Assembly: GCA_937926025.1 (NCBI GenBank)
Contig: CALANQ010000039.1
Span: forward strand, 1-9,810
Origin: an uncultured Acidimicrobiales bacterium
Lineage (GTDB): Bacteria > Actinomycetota > Acidimicrobiia > Acidimicrobiales > Iamiaceae
DNA: 9,810 nt
Direction: 5' to 3'
Position 1 is the stretch's first letter, and each line of letters begins with the position of its first letter. A program made the translations under genes and the position numbers. Shown one piece after another: positions 1 to 7,248 of the stretch. The notes beneath the pieces were generated by a model. It was not told where the DNA came from. It did no database searches and saw only the letters and a list, made by a program, of their open reading frames with translations.

Positions 1-1277
1 GACCCCCCACCGCGATCGAAGGCGACCTGGCCGCGATCATCGCCGACCTCCTCGGTCGGGACGACGTGGCTGTGGACGACGACTTCTTCGCCGTCGGCGG
101 CGACTCCATCACCGCCATCCACCTGGTCAGCCGGGCCCGACGCCTCGGCCATGCGCTGTCGGCGCGCGACGTCTTCGAGGCACCCACCGTGGCCGGCCTG
201 GCCGCCCGGGTCACCGACCTCGGTCCGGGCTCGGCGGTGGCCGCCCCGGGGCCGGTCCCGTTGACCCCGATCCAGTCGTGGTTCTTCGGCCTCGACGTCG
301 CGCAGCCCGACCACTGGAACCAGTCGGTGTCCATCGAGGCTGGGGAGGAGCTGGACCCACCGCGGATCGAGCAGGCCCTGCACCAGCTCGTCGAACGCCA
401 CGATGCCCTGCGCCTGCGGTTCCGCGGCCACGAGCAGTCGCTCCAGGCGTCCGGTCCCCCCATCGCGTGCGCAGCCGTCACCCCGCACGACCTCGACGCC
501 GCCGTCGCCGCCGCGCAGGCCAGCCTCGACCTGGCAACGGGGCGCGTGGCCGCCGCGGTCTGCTGCGAGGACCGGCTGGTCCTGATCGCCCACCACCTCG
601 TGGTCGACGCGATCTCGTGGGGCATCCTCGTCGAGGACCTCCAGTGCCTCTACGACGGCACGCCGCTTCCTCCGGCGTCGCTGCCCTTCGCGACCTGGGC
701 GAGGCGGGGCACCTCGACGCCGGTGACGCCCCAGCCCAACCACCAGGGGATCGTGCGCACGACGGTGCGCACGATCGACCTCGACCCGGTCCAGGCCACC
801 GGCCTGATCGAGGTGCTCGCCGAGGTCCTCGGCGAGCCCTTCGACGTGGAGGGCCACGGACGCGACGCCGATGAGGACCTGACCCGCACGGTCGGCTGGT
901 TCACCACCATCACCCGTGGAGCGGGAGATCCGGGTGAGGTGGCGAAGGTCGTGCTGAACGACGCCGGACGCGAGCTGCCGCCACGCGAGGGAGCATGGCG
1001 CATCGCCGCGTCAGCGCGGGCCGGGAATCGAGCGCCGACCAACGGCCGGCCCTACGAGGTCGAGATCTTGGCCGGTCGCCGCGCCGACGGCACCTTCGTC
1101 CTCCGCGTCGACCACCTGCGGGATCCCGACGACATCGAGCGCCTGATCGACGCCGTGCTGGCCGGCCTGGCCGCCCGCCGGGAGGCCGACCGCTACCGGC
1201 CGACCGACTTCCCCGCGGCCGGGCTCACCGACGACGAGCTGGGCCGGGCGTTGGATCGACTGCTCGGAGGCGGGTGA
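1..1277 (+). CDS. Nonribosomal peptide synthetase, C-terminal part (carrier and short epimerization domains); 5' end outside window
   Basis: This is the end of an NRPS whose earlier domains lie upstream. The frame is open from base 3 with no start needed, because the carrier domain already begins at the left edge, so the GTG at 66 is internal. About 424 residues are visible. The carrier domain shows DDDFFAVGGDSI, and the serine codon at 105 is the phosphopantetheine attachment site. From about base 255 an epimerization domain follows: TPIQSWFFG, then HHLVVDAISW (591-620, catalytic His region), EGHGR (849-863, the motif that supplies the catalytic Glu in E domains), TVGWFT and VVLNDAG. The domain is much shorter than usual. 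Only 85 residues separate the second His from the EGHGR Glu, about 20 residues separate TVGWFT from VLN, and no GxGYG-type motif is visible. The tail (YRPTDFPAAGLTDDEL) resembles E-domain ends that dock to a following synthetase. The stop codon overlaps the NRPS2 start by one base, as in an operon. The NRPS and E-domain call is secure; activity and substrate cannot be judged here. Confidence 0.93.
   Translation, partial: PPTAIEGDLAAIIADLLGRDDVAVDDDFFAVGGDSITAIHLVSRARRLGHALSARDVFEAPTVAGLAARVTDLGPGSAVAAPGPVPLTPIQSWFFGLDVAQPDHWNQSVSIEAGEELDPPRIEQALHQLVERHDALRLRFRGHEQSLQASGPPIACAAVTPHDLDAAVAAAQASLDLATGRVAAAVCCEDRLVLIAHHLVVDAISWGILVEDLQCLYDGTPLPPASLPFATWARRGTSTPVTPQPNHQGIVRTTVRTIDLDPVQATGLIEVLAEVLGEPFDVEGHGRDADEDLTRTVGWFTTITRGAGDPGEVAKVVLNDAGRELPPREGAWRIAASARAGNRAPTNGRPYEVEILAGRRADGTFVLRVDHLRDPDDIERLIDAVLAGLAARREADRYRPTDFPAAGLTDDELGRALDRLLGGG
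1266..1270 (+). promoter_or_regulatory. Ribosome binding site of NRPS2
   Basis: GGAGG lies six bases before the ATG at 1277 and only three before an in-frame GTG at 1274, so it favours the ATG. It lies inside the last codons of NRPS1, and the TGATG junction suggests translational coupling. Confidence 0.7.
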
Positions 1278-4200
1278 TGGGCGCAGAGCCGACGATCGAG
1301 GACATCTACCCGCTGACGCCACTGCAGCAGGGCATGCTCTTCCACGCCGTGCGCGACGCTGACGACCAGGTGTACCTGGAACGGTTCCGCCGCTCCTACG
1401 ATCACCTCGACGTCGACCGGTACCGGGCTGCCTGGCGCCAGGTCGTGGCCCTCCACCCGGCGCTGCGGACGGCGTTCCTCTGGGAGGAGTCCGAGCAACC
1501 GGTGCAGGTGGTGCTGGCGCCCGACGCCGTCGACTGGGAGATCGAGATCGTCACCAGCGAAGGTCCGACCGCCGCCTTACCCCTGCACGCCGCCCCGCTC
1601 ATGCGGGTCGAGCTCGTCGCTCGGGGAGGAGACCGGTACGAGCTGGTGTGGACCTACCGACACTTGATCCTCGACGGCTGGTCGGCGGCACTCGTCCTCC
1701 AGGACGTCGAGCGCGCCTACCGCGGCGTCCCGCTCAGCGCACCGCCGTCGTTCCGGGAGGTCGTGCTGGCGCTCGCCCGGGTCGACCGATCCGACGAGGC
1801 CACGTTCTGGCTCGAGCACCTGGCGGGCTTCCGCGCCCCGACGCCGCTGCCCTTCGGACGACACTCTCACCACGTCGGGCGTCGGGGGTCGATCCGCCAC
1901 CCGCTGCCACCGGAGCGCGTCGACGCGCTCTCCGCGTTCGCCCGGGACCGGCGCGTCACGATCAGCTCGATCGCCGCGGCGGCGTGGGCGGTGGTGCTGG
2001 CGCGCCATGCGGGCACCACAGACGTGGTGTTCGGCATGGCGACGTCGGGGCGGTCGCTCGACGTGGATGGGATCGACCGGGTGGTCGGCCTCGTGATGAA
2101 CACGGTCCCGATGCGAGTCGAGCTCGACCCGTTCTGCACCGCGGGCGCCTGGGTCGAGCGCGTGCACCGGACCGCGGTCGAGCTCCGCGACCACGAGCAC
2201 GCGGATCTCGCCGAGGTGCAGCGGGTCAGCGAGATCCGGTCACCGACGCCGCTGTTCGACAGCGTCGTCGCCGTCGAGAACTACCCCAACCGGGAGGAGC
2301 TCGAGGCCGGGCGGATCGACGAGGGGTCGCACCTTCCCCTCGCCTTCACCTTCGTCACGGGGCAGCACCCGGCCATCGTGCTCAACCACGACGCAGACCT
2401 CTTCGACCCTGCAGAGGTCGATGCCCTGGCCGGCCAGGTGGCCACCGTCCTCGTCGGGCTGGCCGCCGACCCGAGCCGCCTCGTGTGCCAGGTGCCGGTG
2501 GTCGAGCACGACCACCAGGCTGGCGACCGCCTCACTGGACCGACCATGGCCCGGTCGGACCGCTGCCTCCACCAGCTCGTCGAGGCGCAGGTCGACGTCC
2601 AGCCCGACGCCGTCGCGGTCGTCGACCGCGACGGGCCGCACACCTACCTCGACGTGGACCGCCGGGCCAACCACCTGGCGCACGAGCTGATCACGTCGGG
2701 GGTAGGCCCGGGAAGCGTCGTGGCCATCCAGCTCGACCGCACGGTGGACCTGGTGGTCTCGATCCTCGCCAGCTTGAAGGCCGGAGCCGCCTACCTGCCA
2801 CTGGACCCCGCCACGCCACCGGCGCGGGTGGCCGACATCTGCCGAGAAGCGGGCGCCGAGGTGGTGCTTGACCAGCCGGTTCGCAACCCAGGCCGACACG
2901 ACCGCCCGGTGGCACCCGTCAGGCCGACCGACCCGGCCTACCTCATCTTCACCTCGGGGTCGACCGGCCGGCCCAAGGGCGTCGTGATCGAGCACCGCAA
3001 CGTCGTCAGCTACGTGCGGTGGGCTGCGGAGCACTACGGAGCGGTCGGAGCCACCTGCAGCCATTCGCCGGTCAGCTTCGACCTGTCCGTCACGGAGTTG
3101 TTCGTGGGCCTCTCGAACGGTGGTCCCGTCCACCTGGTGGACCGGCTCGACGAGCTCCTCGTCGCAGCATCGGTGGATCTGGCGTTCTTGAAGCTCACTC
3201 CATCGCACGCCGCCGCCCTGGGGACGACCGAGACCACCGAGGTGCGGTCGCCGAACCTCATCGTGGGGGGCGAGCAGGTGACGGCCGACCAGGTACGCTC
3301 GCTCGCCGGTCTGGTCGGCGCGGTCTGCGTGGTCAACGAGTACGGGCCGACCGAGACCACGGTCGGCTGCTGCCAGGCGACCATCGACGTGTCGGCGCTC
3401 GGCGACGGGCCCCTCCCGATTGGCCGGCCCATCGCCAACACGGTCCTCGTCGTGCTCGACCGGTTCCTGGAACCCGTCCCACCCGGCGCAGTGGGCGAGC
3501 TTTACGTCGGCGGCGACGGGGTCGGCCGCGGCTACTGCGGACGTCCCGCCCTCACGGCCGAGCGGTTCATCCCCGACCCGGGAGGCAGCGGGCGCCTCTA
3601 CCGGACGGGCGACCTGGTGCGTTGGCGAGATGGCCAGCTGCACTACCTCGGGCGATCGGATCGGCAGATCAAGGTGCGTGGCCACCGAGTCGAGCCCGCC
3701 GAGGTCGAAGCGGTGCTCGGCGACGCCGTGGTCGGGCTGCACCAGGGCCAGCTCGTCGCATGGGTCCGCGGCGCCGTCGACCGAGCTGCCGTGGAGGCCA
3801 CCCTCCCACCCCACCTCGTCCCCTCGCGCTACGTCCAGGTCGACCAATGGCCCCTGACCCCCAGCGGCAAGATCGACCACCACGCCCTGCCCGAACCGGC
3901 CGCGCCGAAGCCTCGGCAGGCCGCGCCGCCCGGATCCGCCGACGAGGTCGCGATCGCAGCCATCTGGGAGCTCACCTTGGGCGTCGACGGCATCGGGCTC
4001 GACGACGACTTCTTCGCGCTGGGCGGCGACTCGATCCTGGCGATCAACGTCGTCGCGCGCGCTCGACGGGCCGGCCTGGGCCTCAACGTCCGCACGCTCT
4101 TCACCCATCCGACGATCCGCGAGCTGGTGCCGCACCTCGGACGCGCCGCGCCGTCCAACGATGGTGCCGCCCCCGGTCCCGTGCCCCTGACGCCGGTCCA

Positions 4201-5275
4201 GGCCTGGTTCTTCGGCCTCGGCCTGACGCGGCCGGACCATTGGAACATGTCCGTGGTGATCACCGCCCCCGTCGGCCTCGACCCGGACCGGCTCGCTCGG
4301 GCGCTCGCCGAGCTGACCTCCCACCACGACGCCCTCCGACTGCGGTTCGACGGCGATCAGCAGCGCCTCGAGGCGGCCGCGCCGCCGATCGAGGTCGAGG
4401 TCGCGGCGGACCTGGCAGACGTCGCCGCGACCGTCCACGGCCGGATTGACCTGGCCCAAGGCCGGCTCGTGGCAGCGGCGGTGGCCGGTCCTCGCCTGTT
4501 GCTGGTGATCCACCACCTGGCCGTCGATGCGGTGTCCTGGCCGACCCTGATCGATGACCTGCAGGCCTGCTACGAGGGCGAGCCACTCGGTCCATCGACG
4601 CTGCCGTTCGCAGCATGGGCGCGACGAGGTCGGCCGGTCGAGGTCCACCCGCGCCCCGGCTTCGACGGCCCCGTGGTCCGGTGGGCCGCGGATGTCGCGG
4701 GCGTCGCCGGCCTCGATGTGACGGCCACCGCCCTCGCCCGGGTCCTGTGCCGGCTCTGGGATCGCCCGGAGGTCACGATCGACCTCGAGGGCCACGGACG
4801 ACCAGACGATGAGGACCTCTCCCGCACCGTCGGATGGTTCACCGAGATCGCACCCGTCACCCTCCCCGCCCCACCAGGCGAGGCTCCGCTCGTCACGCTG
4901 GCGCGTGTTCGCGGCCTCCTCGACCTGCCGCGATCCCACGGGCCGACGGGCGAGGTCGTGCTGAACCACCTCGGCCGCACGGTCCCCCCTCCCCAAGATG
5001 GATGGCGACACAAGCCCGCGCCCTGGCCGAACCGAGCGCCGCTCGACCCGCGCCCCTGCCGGATCGAGGTCAACTGCCGCCAGGTCGGCGACCGCCTCTC
5101 CATCTCGATCGCCGGCTCGGCCGCCGATGACGTCGCCACCGTCGGCCAGGCGATGGTGGCAGAGATCGAGCTGCTCCTCGCCGAGCCGCGGCCGTACCAC
5201 CCGTCTGACTTCCCGGATGCGGCGGTGTCCCCCGATGAGCTGTCGGCGATCCTCGATGAGTTGGGGCTTGCCTAG
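1277..5275 (+). CDS. One-module NRPS, C-A-T-E order, predicted asparagine-activating
   Basis: A 1332-residue synthetase that should add and epimerize one amino acid. The condensation domain opens at residue 10 with IYPLTPLQQGMLFH, the form typical of domains that accept a D-configured donor, which fits the E domain ending NRPS1. Its active site reads RHLILDGW (128-135): the catalytic second His is kept and the first is Arg. The adenylation domain shows TSGSTGRPKG (559-568), NEYGPTETT, YRTGDL, KVRGHRVE (from 799) and PSGKID with Lys865. Aligning by eye to GrsA, the pocket reads D602 L603 T606 K639 I662 G664 E688 V696 G697 K865. This is close to the asparagine code DLTKLGEVGK, with aspartate the next option. 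The carrier serine is 919 (GGDSI). The E domain has HHLAVDAVSW (1079-1088), EGHGR (Glu1171), TVGWFT and NHLGR, and is short. The protein ends in an E-type tail (PSDFPDAAVSPDEL) with no thioesterase. Typical C-A-T-E modules are near 1500 residues, so this one is compact. The start is set by the RBS at 1266; the open frame upstream to 995 is overlap with NRPS1. Confidence 0.95.
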   Translation: MGAEPTIEDIYPLTPLQQGMLFHAVRDADDQVYLERFRRSYDHLDVDRYRAAWRQVVALHPALRTAFLWEESEQPVQVVLAPDAVDWEIEIVTSEGPTAALPLHAAPLMRVELVARGGDRYELVWTYRHLILDGWSAALVLQDVERAYRGVPLSAPPSFREVVLALARVDRSDEATFWLEHLAGFRAPTPLPFGRHSHHVGRRGSIRHPLPPERVDALSAFARDRRVTISSIAAAAWAVVLARHAGTTDVVFGMATSGRSLDVDGIDRVVGLVMNTVPMRVELDPFCTAGAWVERVHRTAVELRDHEHADLAEVQRVSEIRSPTPLFDSVVAVENYPNREELEAGRIDEGSHLPLAFTFVTGQHPAIVLNHDADLFDPAEVDALAGQVATVLVGLAADPSRLVCQVPVVEHDHQAGDRLTGPTMARSDRCLHQLVEAQVDVQPDAVAVVDRDGPHTYLDVDRRANHLAHELITSGVGPGSVVAIQLDRTVDLVVSILASLKAGAAYLPLDPATPPARVADICREAGAEVVLDQPVRNPGRHDRPVAPVRPTDPAYLIFTSGSTGRPKGVVIEHRNVVSYVRWAAEHYGAVGATCSHSPVSFDLSVTELFVGLSNGGPVHLVDRLDELLVAASVDLAFLKLTPSHAAALGTTETTEVRSPNLIVGGEQVTADQVRSLAGLVGAVCVVNEYGPTETTVGCCQATIDVSALGDGPLPIGRPIANTVLVVLDRFLEPVPPGAVGELYVGGDGVGRGYCGRPALTAERFIPDPGGSGRLYRTGDLVRWRDGQLHYLGRSDRQIKVRGHRVEPAEVEAVLGDAVVGLHQGQLVAWVRGAVDRAAVEATLPPHLVPSRYVQVDQWPLTPSGKIDHHALPEPAAPKPRQAAPPGSADEVAIAAIWELTLGVDGIGLDDDFFALGGDSILAINVVARARRAGLGLNVRTLFTHPTIRELVPHLGRAAPSNDGAAPGPVPLTPVQAWFFGLGLTRPDHWNMSVVITAPVGLDPDRLARALAELTSHHDALRLRFDGDQQRLEAAAPPIEVEVAADLADVAATVHGRIDLAQGRLVAAAVAGPRLLLVIHHLAVDAVSWPTLIDDLQACYEGEPLGPSTLPFAAWARRGRPVEVHPRPGFDGPVVRWAADVAGVAGLDVTATALARVLCRLWDRPEVTIDLEGHGRPDDEDLSRTVGWFTEIAPVTLPAPPGEAPLVTLARVRGLLDLPRSHGPTGEVVLNHLGRTVPPPQDGWRHKPAPWPNRAPLDPRPCRIEVNCRQVGDRLSISIAGSAADDVATVGQAMVAEIELLLAEPRPYHPSDFPDAAVSPDELSAILDELGLA

Positions 5276-5276
5276 G

Positions 5277-6221
5277 ATGCCGGCGATGTCGCTCGAGGAC
5301 GGCCGGAGGGAGCGGCGCCTCTACCTGGGCTTCGACCGGGTGGGTGGGTTCCCGAACCCGTGCCTGTTCGCGCGCGACCCGTCCGACCGTCCCGCGCGAG
5401 CGCTCGCCGACGCGGCCATGGTCTTGGCGACCCCGTCGCTCGCCTTGCACGCCCAGCTCCGCGTGTCGTGGCTGCGTCGCCGCTCGGACCACCCCGAGCG
5501 GCACCTGCTGCTCGACGGCATGGGTCCGCGGGCGATCACCGATGCCACCGTCGAGCGGATCCTCGGGCGGCCGAGGTGCCGCCTCGACCTCGACGCCTTC
5601 CTCGACGGGCCCGGGCGTGACCAGGTGTTCGTCATCGATGACTTCTACGCGACGCCCGACGAGGTGCGATCGGTTGGGCTGTCGTCCGAGCTTCTCCCCT
5701 ACGAGCAGGGCTGGTTCAAGACAGCGACAGCACGGGCCCCGTCCTCCGACGACCTGATGGAGGAGGCTCGCGTCCGCTTCGAGCAGGCCCTGGGCCAGCC
5801 CATCGACCGCGAGGAGTTCCTCAGCGACGTCAGTGGTCTCGCCACGCTCTGGCACGGCGCGTTCAACGTGAAGCTCAGCGAGAACCTGTTCGCGTTGAAC
5901 GCGAGCAACGTCCACAACCACACCGACCTCGGCCAAGACGTGTGGGCGGCGCTGGTCTACCTCGCGCCCGACGGCCCAGCATCGACCGGAACCACGTTCT
6001 GGGCACCTCGGCACCAGCCCGACGCGTGGACGACACCGGTCCGGACCTTCGACGCGCGGGTGCGCCGCTTCGTCCCGGTGGCAGAGGTCCCGGCTCGGTT
6101 CAACCGCGCCCTCCTGTTCCCCGCCACCGCCCTACATCGCGGCGAGCCCGGGTTCGGTGCCGATTCCGACGGCGGCCGATTATTCCAGACGTTCTTCTTC
6201 CGCACCTCGAGGCCCTCGTGA
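5277..6221 (+). CDS. DUF6445-like 2-oxoglutarate/Fe(II)-dependent oxygenase
   Basis: A 314-residue protein, probably cytoplasmic, with no signal peptide or membrane segment. About 115 N-terminal residues of unclear fold precede VFVIDDFYATPDEVRS, the usual opening of this oxygenase group. The catalytic core shows an iron-binding HTD (His215-Asp217) in HNHTDLGQDVWAALVYLAP, a distal His287 in ATALHRGEPG, and Arg301 in GRLFQTFFF, 14 residues later, as expected for the 2-oxoglutarate carboxylate contact. The W-AALVYL segment after the HxD resembles DUF6445 proteins as I remember them; exact family membership needs a profile search. ATG 5277 starts one base after the NRPS2 stop (TAGGATG). A second in-frame ATG at 5286 would give 311 residues and sits better behind an AGGA at 5274-5277, so the start is uncertain by three codons. 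Following the synthetase directly, it probably hydroxylates or otherwise oxidises the carrier-bound residue or the finished peptide. That role is inference; the oxygenase fold is well supported. Confidence 0.8.
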   Translation: MPAMSLEDGRRERRLYLGFDRVGGFPNPCLFARDPSDRPARALADAAMVLATPSLALHAQLRVSWLRRRSDHPERHLLLDGMGPRAITDATVERILGRPRCRLDLDAFLDGPGRDQVFVIDDFYATPDEVRSVGLSSELLPYEQGWFKTATARAPSSDDLMEEARVRFEQALGQPIDREEFLSDVSGLATLWHGAFNVKLSENLFALNASNVHNHTDLGQDVWAALVYLAPDGPASTGTTFWAPRHQPDAWTTPVRTFDARVRRFVPVAEVPARFNRALLFPATALHRGEPGFGADSDGGRLFQTFFFRTSRPS

Positions 6222-6256
6222 TGCGCGCCTCCCGACCCCACGGAGAGCTCGCGTGA
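6221..6256 (+). other. Possible 11-codon coupling ORF between the two oxygenase genes
   Basis: An ATG overlapping the DUF6445-like gene's TGA (TGATG, 6219-6223) opens an 11-residue frame, MRASRPHGELA. Its own TGA (6254-6256) overlaps the GTG start of the next gene. The frame spans the next gene's ribosome binding site. It could keep ribosomes moving across the 31-base gap and couple translation, but in GC-rich DNA such arrangements also occur by chance. No conservation evidence is available. Confidence 0.2.
6242..6247 (+). promoter_or_regulatory. Ribosome binding site of the CmcJ-like gene
   Basis: GGAGAG lies five bases before the GTG at 6253. It decides this start over the open frame extending upstream to about 6157, which would overlap the previous gene by more than 60 bases and has no comparable site. 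Confidence 0.6.
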
Positions 6257-7188
6257 GTCGCACCACCCTCGCCTACCTGAGCCAAGACGCTCCGGGATCG
6301 ATCCGTCGCGACGGCACCCTCTCCATCGAGCCCGACGCCGACGTGGACCGCACCATCAGCGGCGTCGAGATCCAAGAGGTCGACACCGAGGTGCGAGATG
6401 CCCGCGGCGCCCGTGGACCGGCCGCACCCCAGGTCGCACGCAACGGGTTCGAGCTACGCCACGCCCCCACGCCGGCGATCGACTTCCTCGACCACGCGGC
6501 GGTCGTCGAGCAGTACCTGCCGCGCTGCGAGGAACTGGTGCTCGACGCGGTCGGCGGCAGCCACGCCATCGCCTTCGACTACAACATCCGAGCGGCGGAG
6601 CGCTCCGAGCGCGGGCGGGTGCTCGGCGATCGCCGCTTCGTCCACGGCCCAGCCCGGGTGGTCCACGCCGACTTCACCCTGGACGGCAGTCGGCAGTGGA
6701 TCCGCGACCTCGTCTCGGGCGCGGCTCCCACCACCGTCGCCGCCGACGAACGCGCCCCCGTTGACCCCGCGAGCCTCGATGCGCTCCTCGACGGATCGAC
6801 GCCCTGGCGCTTCGTGACCATCTGGCGCAACCGCAGCGACGAACCGGTCCGGGACAACGCCCTCGCCATGTGCGATGGGTCGTCGGTCCGCGCTCCCGAT
6901 CTCGCCGCCTGCGAGATCCGCTACGCGCACCGGGTCGGGGAGGCCTACTTCGCCCGACCGGCCGCGGCCCACGAGTGGTGGTGGTACCCGGAGCTCCACC
7001 GCGACGAGGTGCTCCTCATCAAGCAGTGGGACGCCTCCGGGGTGTTCGCCCGGTCGGATGGCGCCGTCTCGGACCCCGATGGCGACGGCCCGTCGACCTT
7101 CTGCCTGCACGCCTCGTTCGACCCCTTCGGCGAGGACATCGGGCACCAGCGCGAGAGCATCGACGTTCGATGCCTGGTGATCGGATGA
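6253..7188 (+). CDS. CmcJ/NvfI-type non-heme iron oxygenase
   Basis: A 311-residue protein starting at GTG. It has the sequence landmarks of the CmcJ/NvfI family, which includes the cephamycin 7-alpha-methoxylation component CmcJ, the fungal endoperoxidase NvfI and AsaB-like hydroxylases. They are, in order: FDYNIR near 108; VVHADFT with His138 and Asp140 as the likely HxD iron ligands; RFVTIWRNRSDEPVRDNALAMCD; a WWWYPELHRDEVLLIKQWD segment; and CLHASFDPF with His286 as the likely distal ligand. A closing RESIDVRCLVIG matches the family's final strand and supplies a candidate Arg for 2-oxoglutarate. Family length is usually about 250-320 residues, so it looks complete. It follows a different kind of oxygenase with a 31-base gap and precedes the only sizeable gap in the operon. 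In a peptide pathway a hydroxylation, desaturation or alkoxylation is plausible; which one cannot be read from sequence. N-terminal residues 1-40 are poorly conserved in my comparison. Confidence 0.85.
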   Translation: MSRTTLAYLSQDAPGSIRRDGTLSIEPDADVDRTISGVEIQEVDTEVRDARGARGPAAPQVARNGFELRHAPTPAIDFLDHAAVVEQYLPRCEELVLDAVGGSHAIAFDYNIRAAERSERGRVLGDRRFVHGPARVVHADFTLDGSRQWIRDLVSGAAPTTVAADERAPVDPASLDALLDGSTPWRFVTIWRNRSDEPVRDNALAMCDGSSVRAPDLAACEIRYAHRVGEAYFARPAAAHEWWWYPELHRDEVLLIKQWDASGVFARSDGAVSDPDGDGPSTFCLHASFDPFGEDIGHQRESIDVRCLVIG

Positions 7189-7212
7189 GGGCCCGATGCG
7201 CTGCGTCGGCCC
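7189..7212 (+). other. Imperfect RNA hairpin directly after the CmcJ-like stop codon
   Basis: GGGCC (7189-7193) pairs with GGCCC (7208-7212). After one bulged C, GATGC (7195-7199) pairs with GCGTC (7203-7207), including one G-U pair, leaving a three-base loop. No T-run follows, so it is not a standard intrinsic terminator. It may slow transcription, protect the upstream message from 3' decay, or set the ratio of large synthetases to small accessory proteins. It starts immediately after the TGA at 7186-7188. GC-rich DNA forms such stems fairly often. Confidence 0.4.
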
Positions 7213-7231
7213 ACCGAACCGTTCCAACCCC

Positions 7232-7237
7232 GGAGGT
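7232..7237 (+). promoter_or_regulatory. Ribosome binding site of the MbtH-like gene
   Basis: GGAGGT is the strongest Shine-Dalgarno match in the window. It sits eleven bases before ATG 7249, a slightly long spacing. No better in-frame start lies closer; only an ATT at 7240 is in frame. It occupies the 60-base intergenic gap, where I see no clear promoter hexamers. Confidence 0.6.
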
Positions 7238-7248
7238 ACATTGCACCC

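Noticed and set aside
753..774. Tandem GTGCGCACGA repeat with a two-base spacer, partly palindromic
   Set aside because: It encodes VRT-TVRT inside the E domain and is probably a chance codon repeat; no operator role is supported inside this coding region.
995..1276. In-frame upstream extension of NRPS2
   Set aside because: It overlaps the NRPS1 E domain, is Arg/Pro-rich, and lies upstream of a well-placed ribosome binding site for ATG 1277.
1260..1290. Possibility that NRPS1 and NRPS2 are one gene broken by a frameshift
   Set aside because: The first ends with a typical E-domain docking tail and the second begins with its own RBS and a typical condensation-domain start, so two separate proteins fit better.
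2240..5200. A 986-codon open frame on the - strand opposite NRPS2
   Set aside because: It mirrors a gene with clear domain motifs, and its translation shows no family motif. Long antisense frames are expected where third positions are mostly G or C.
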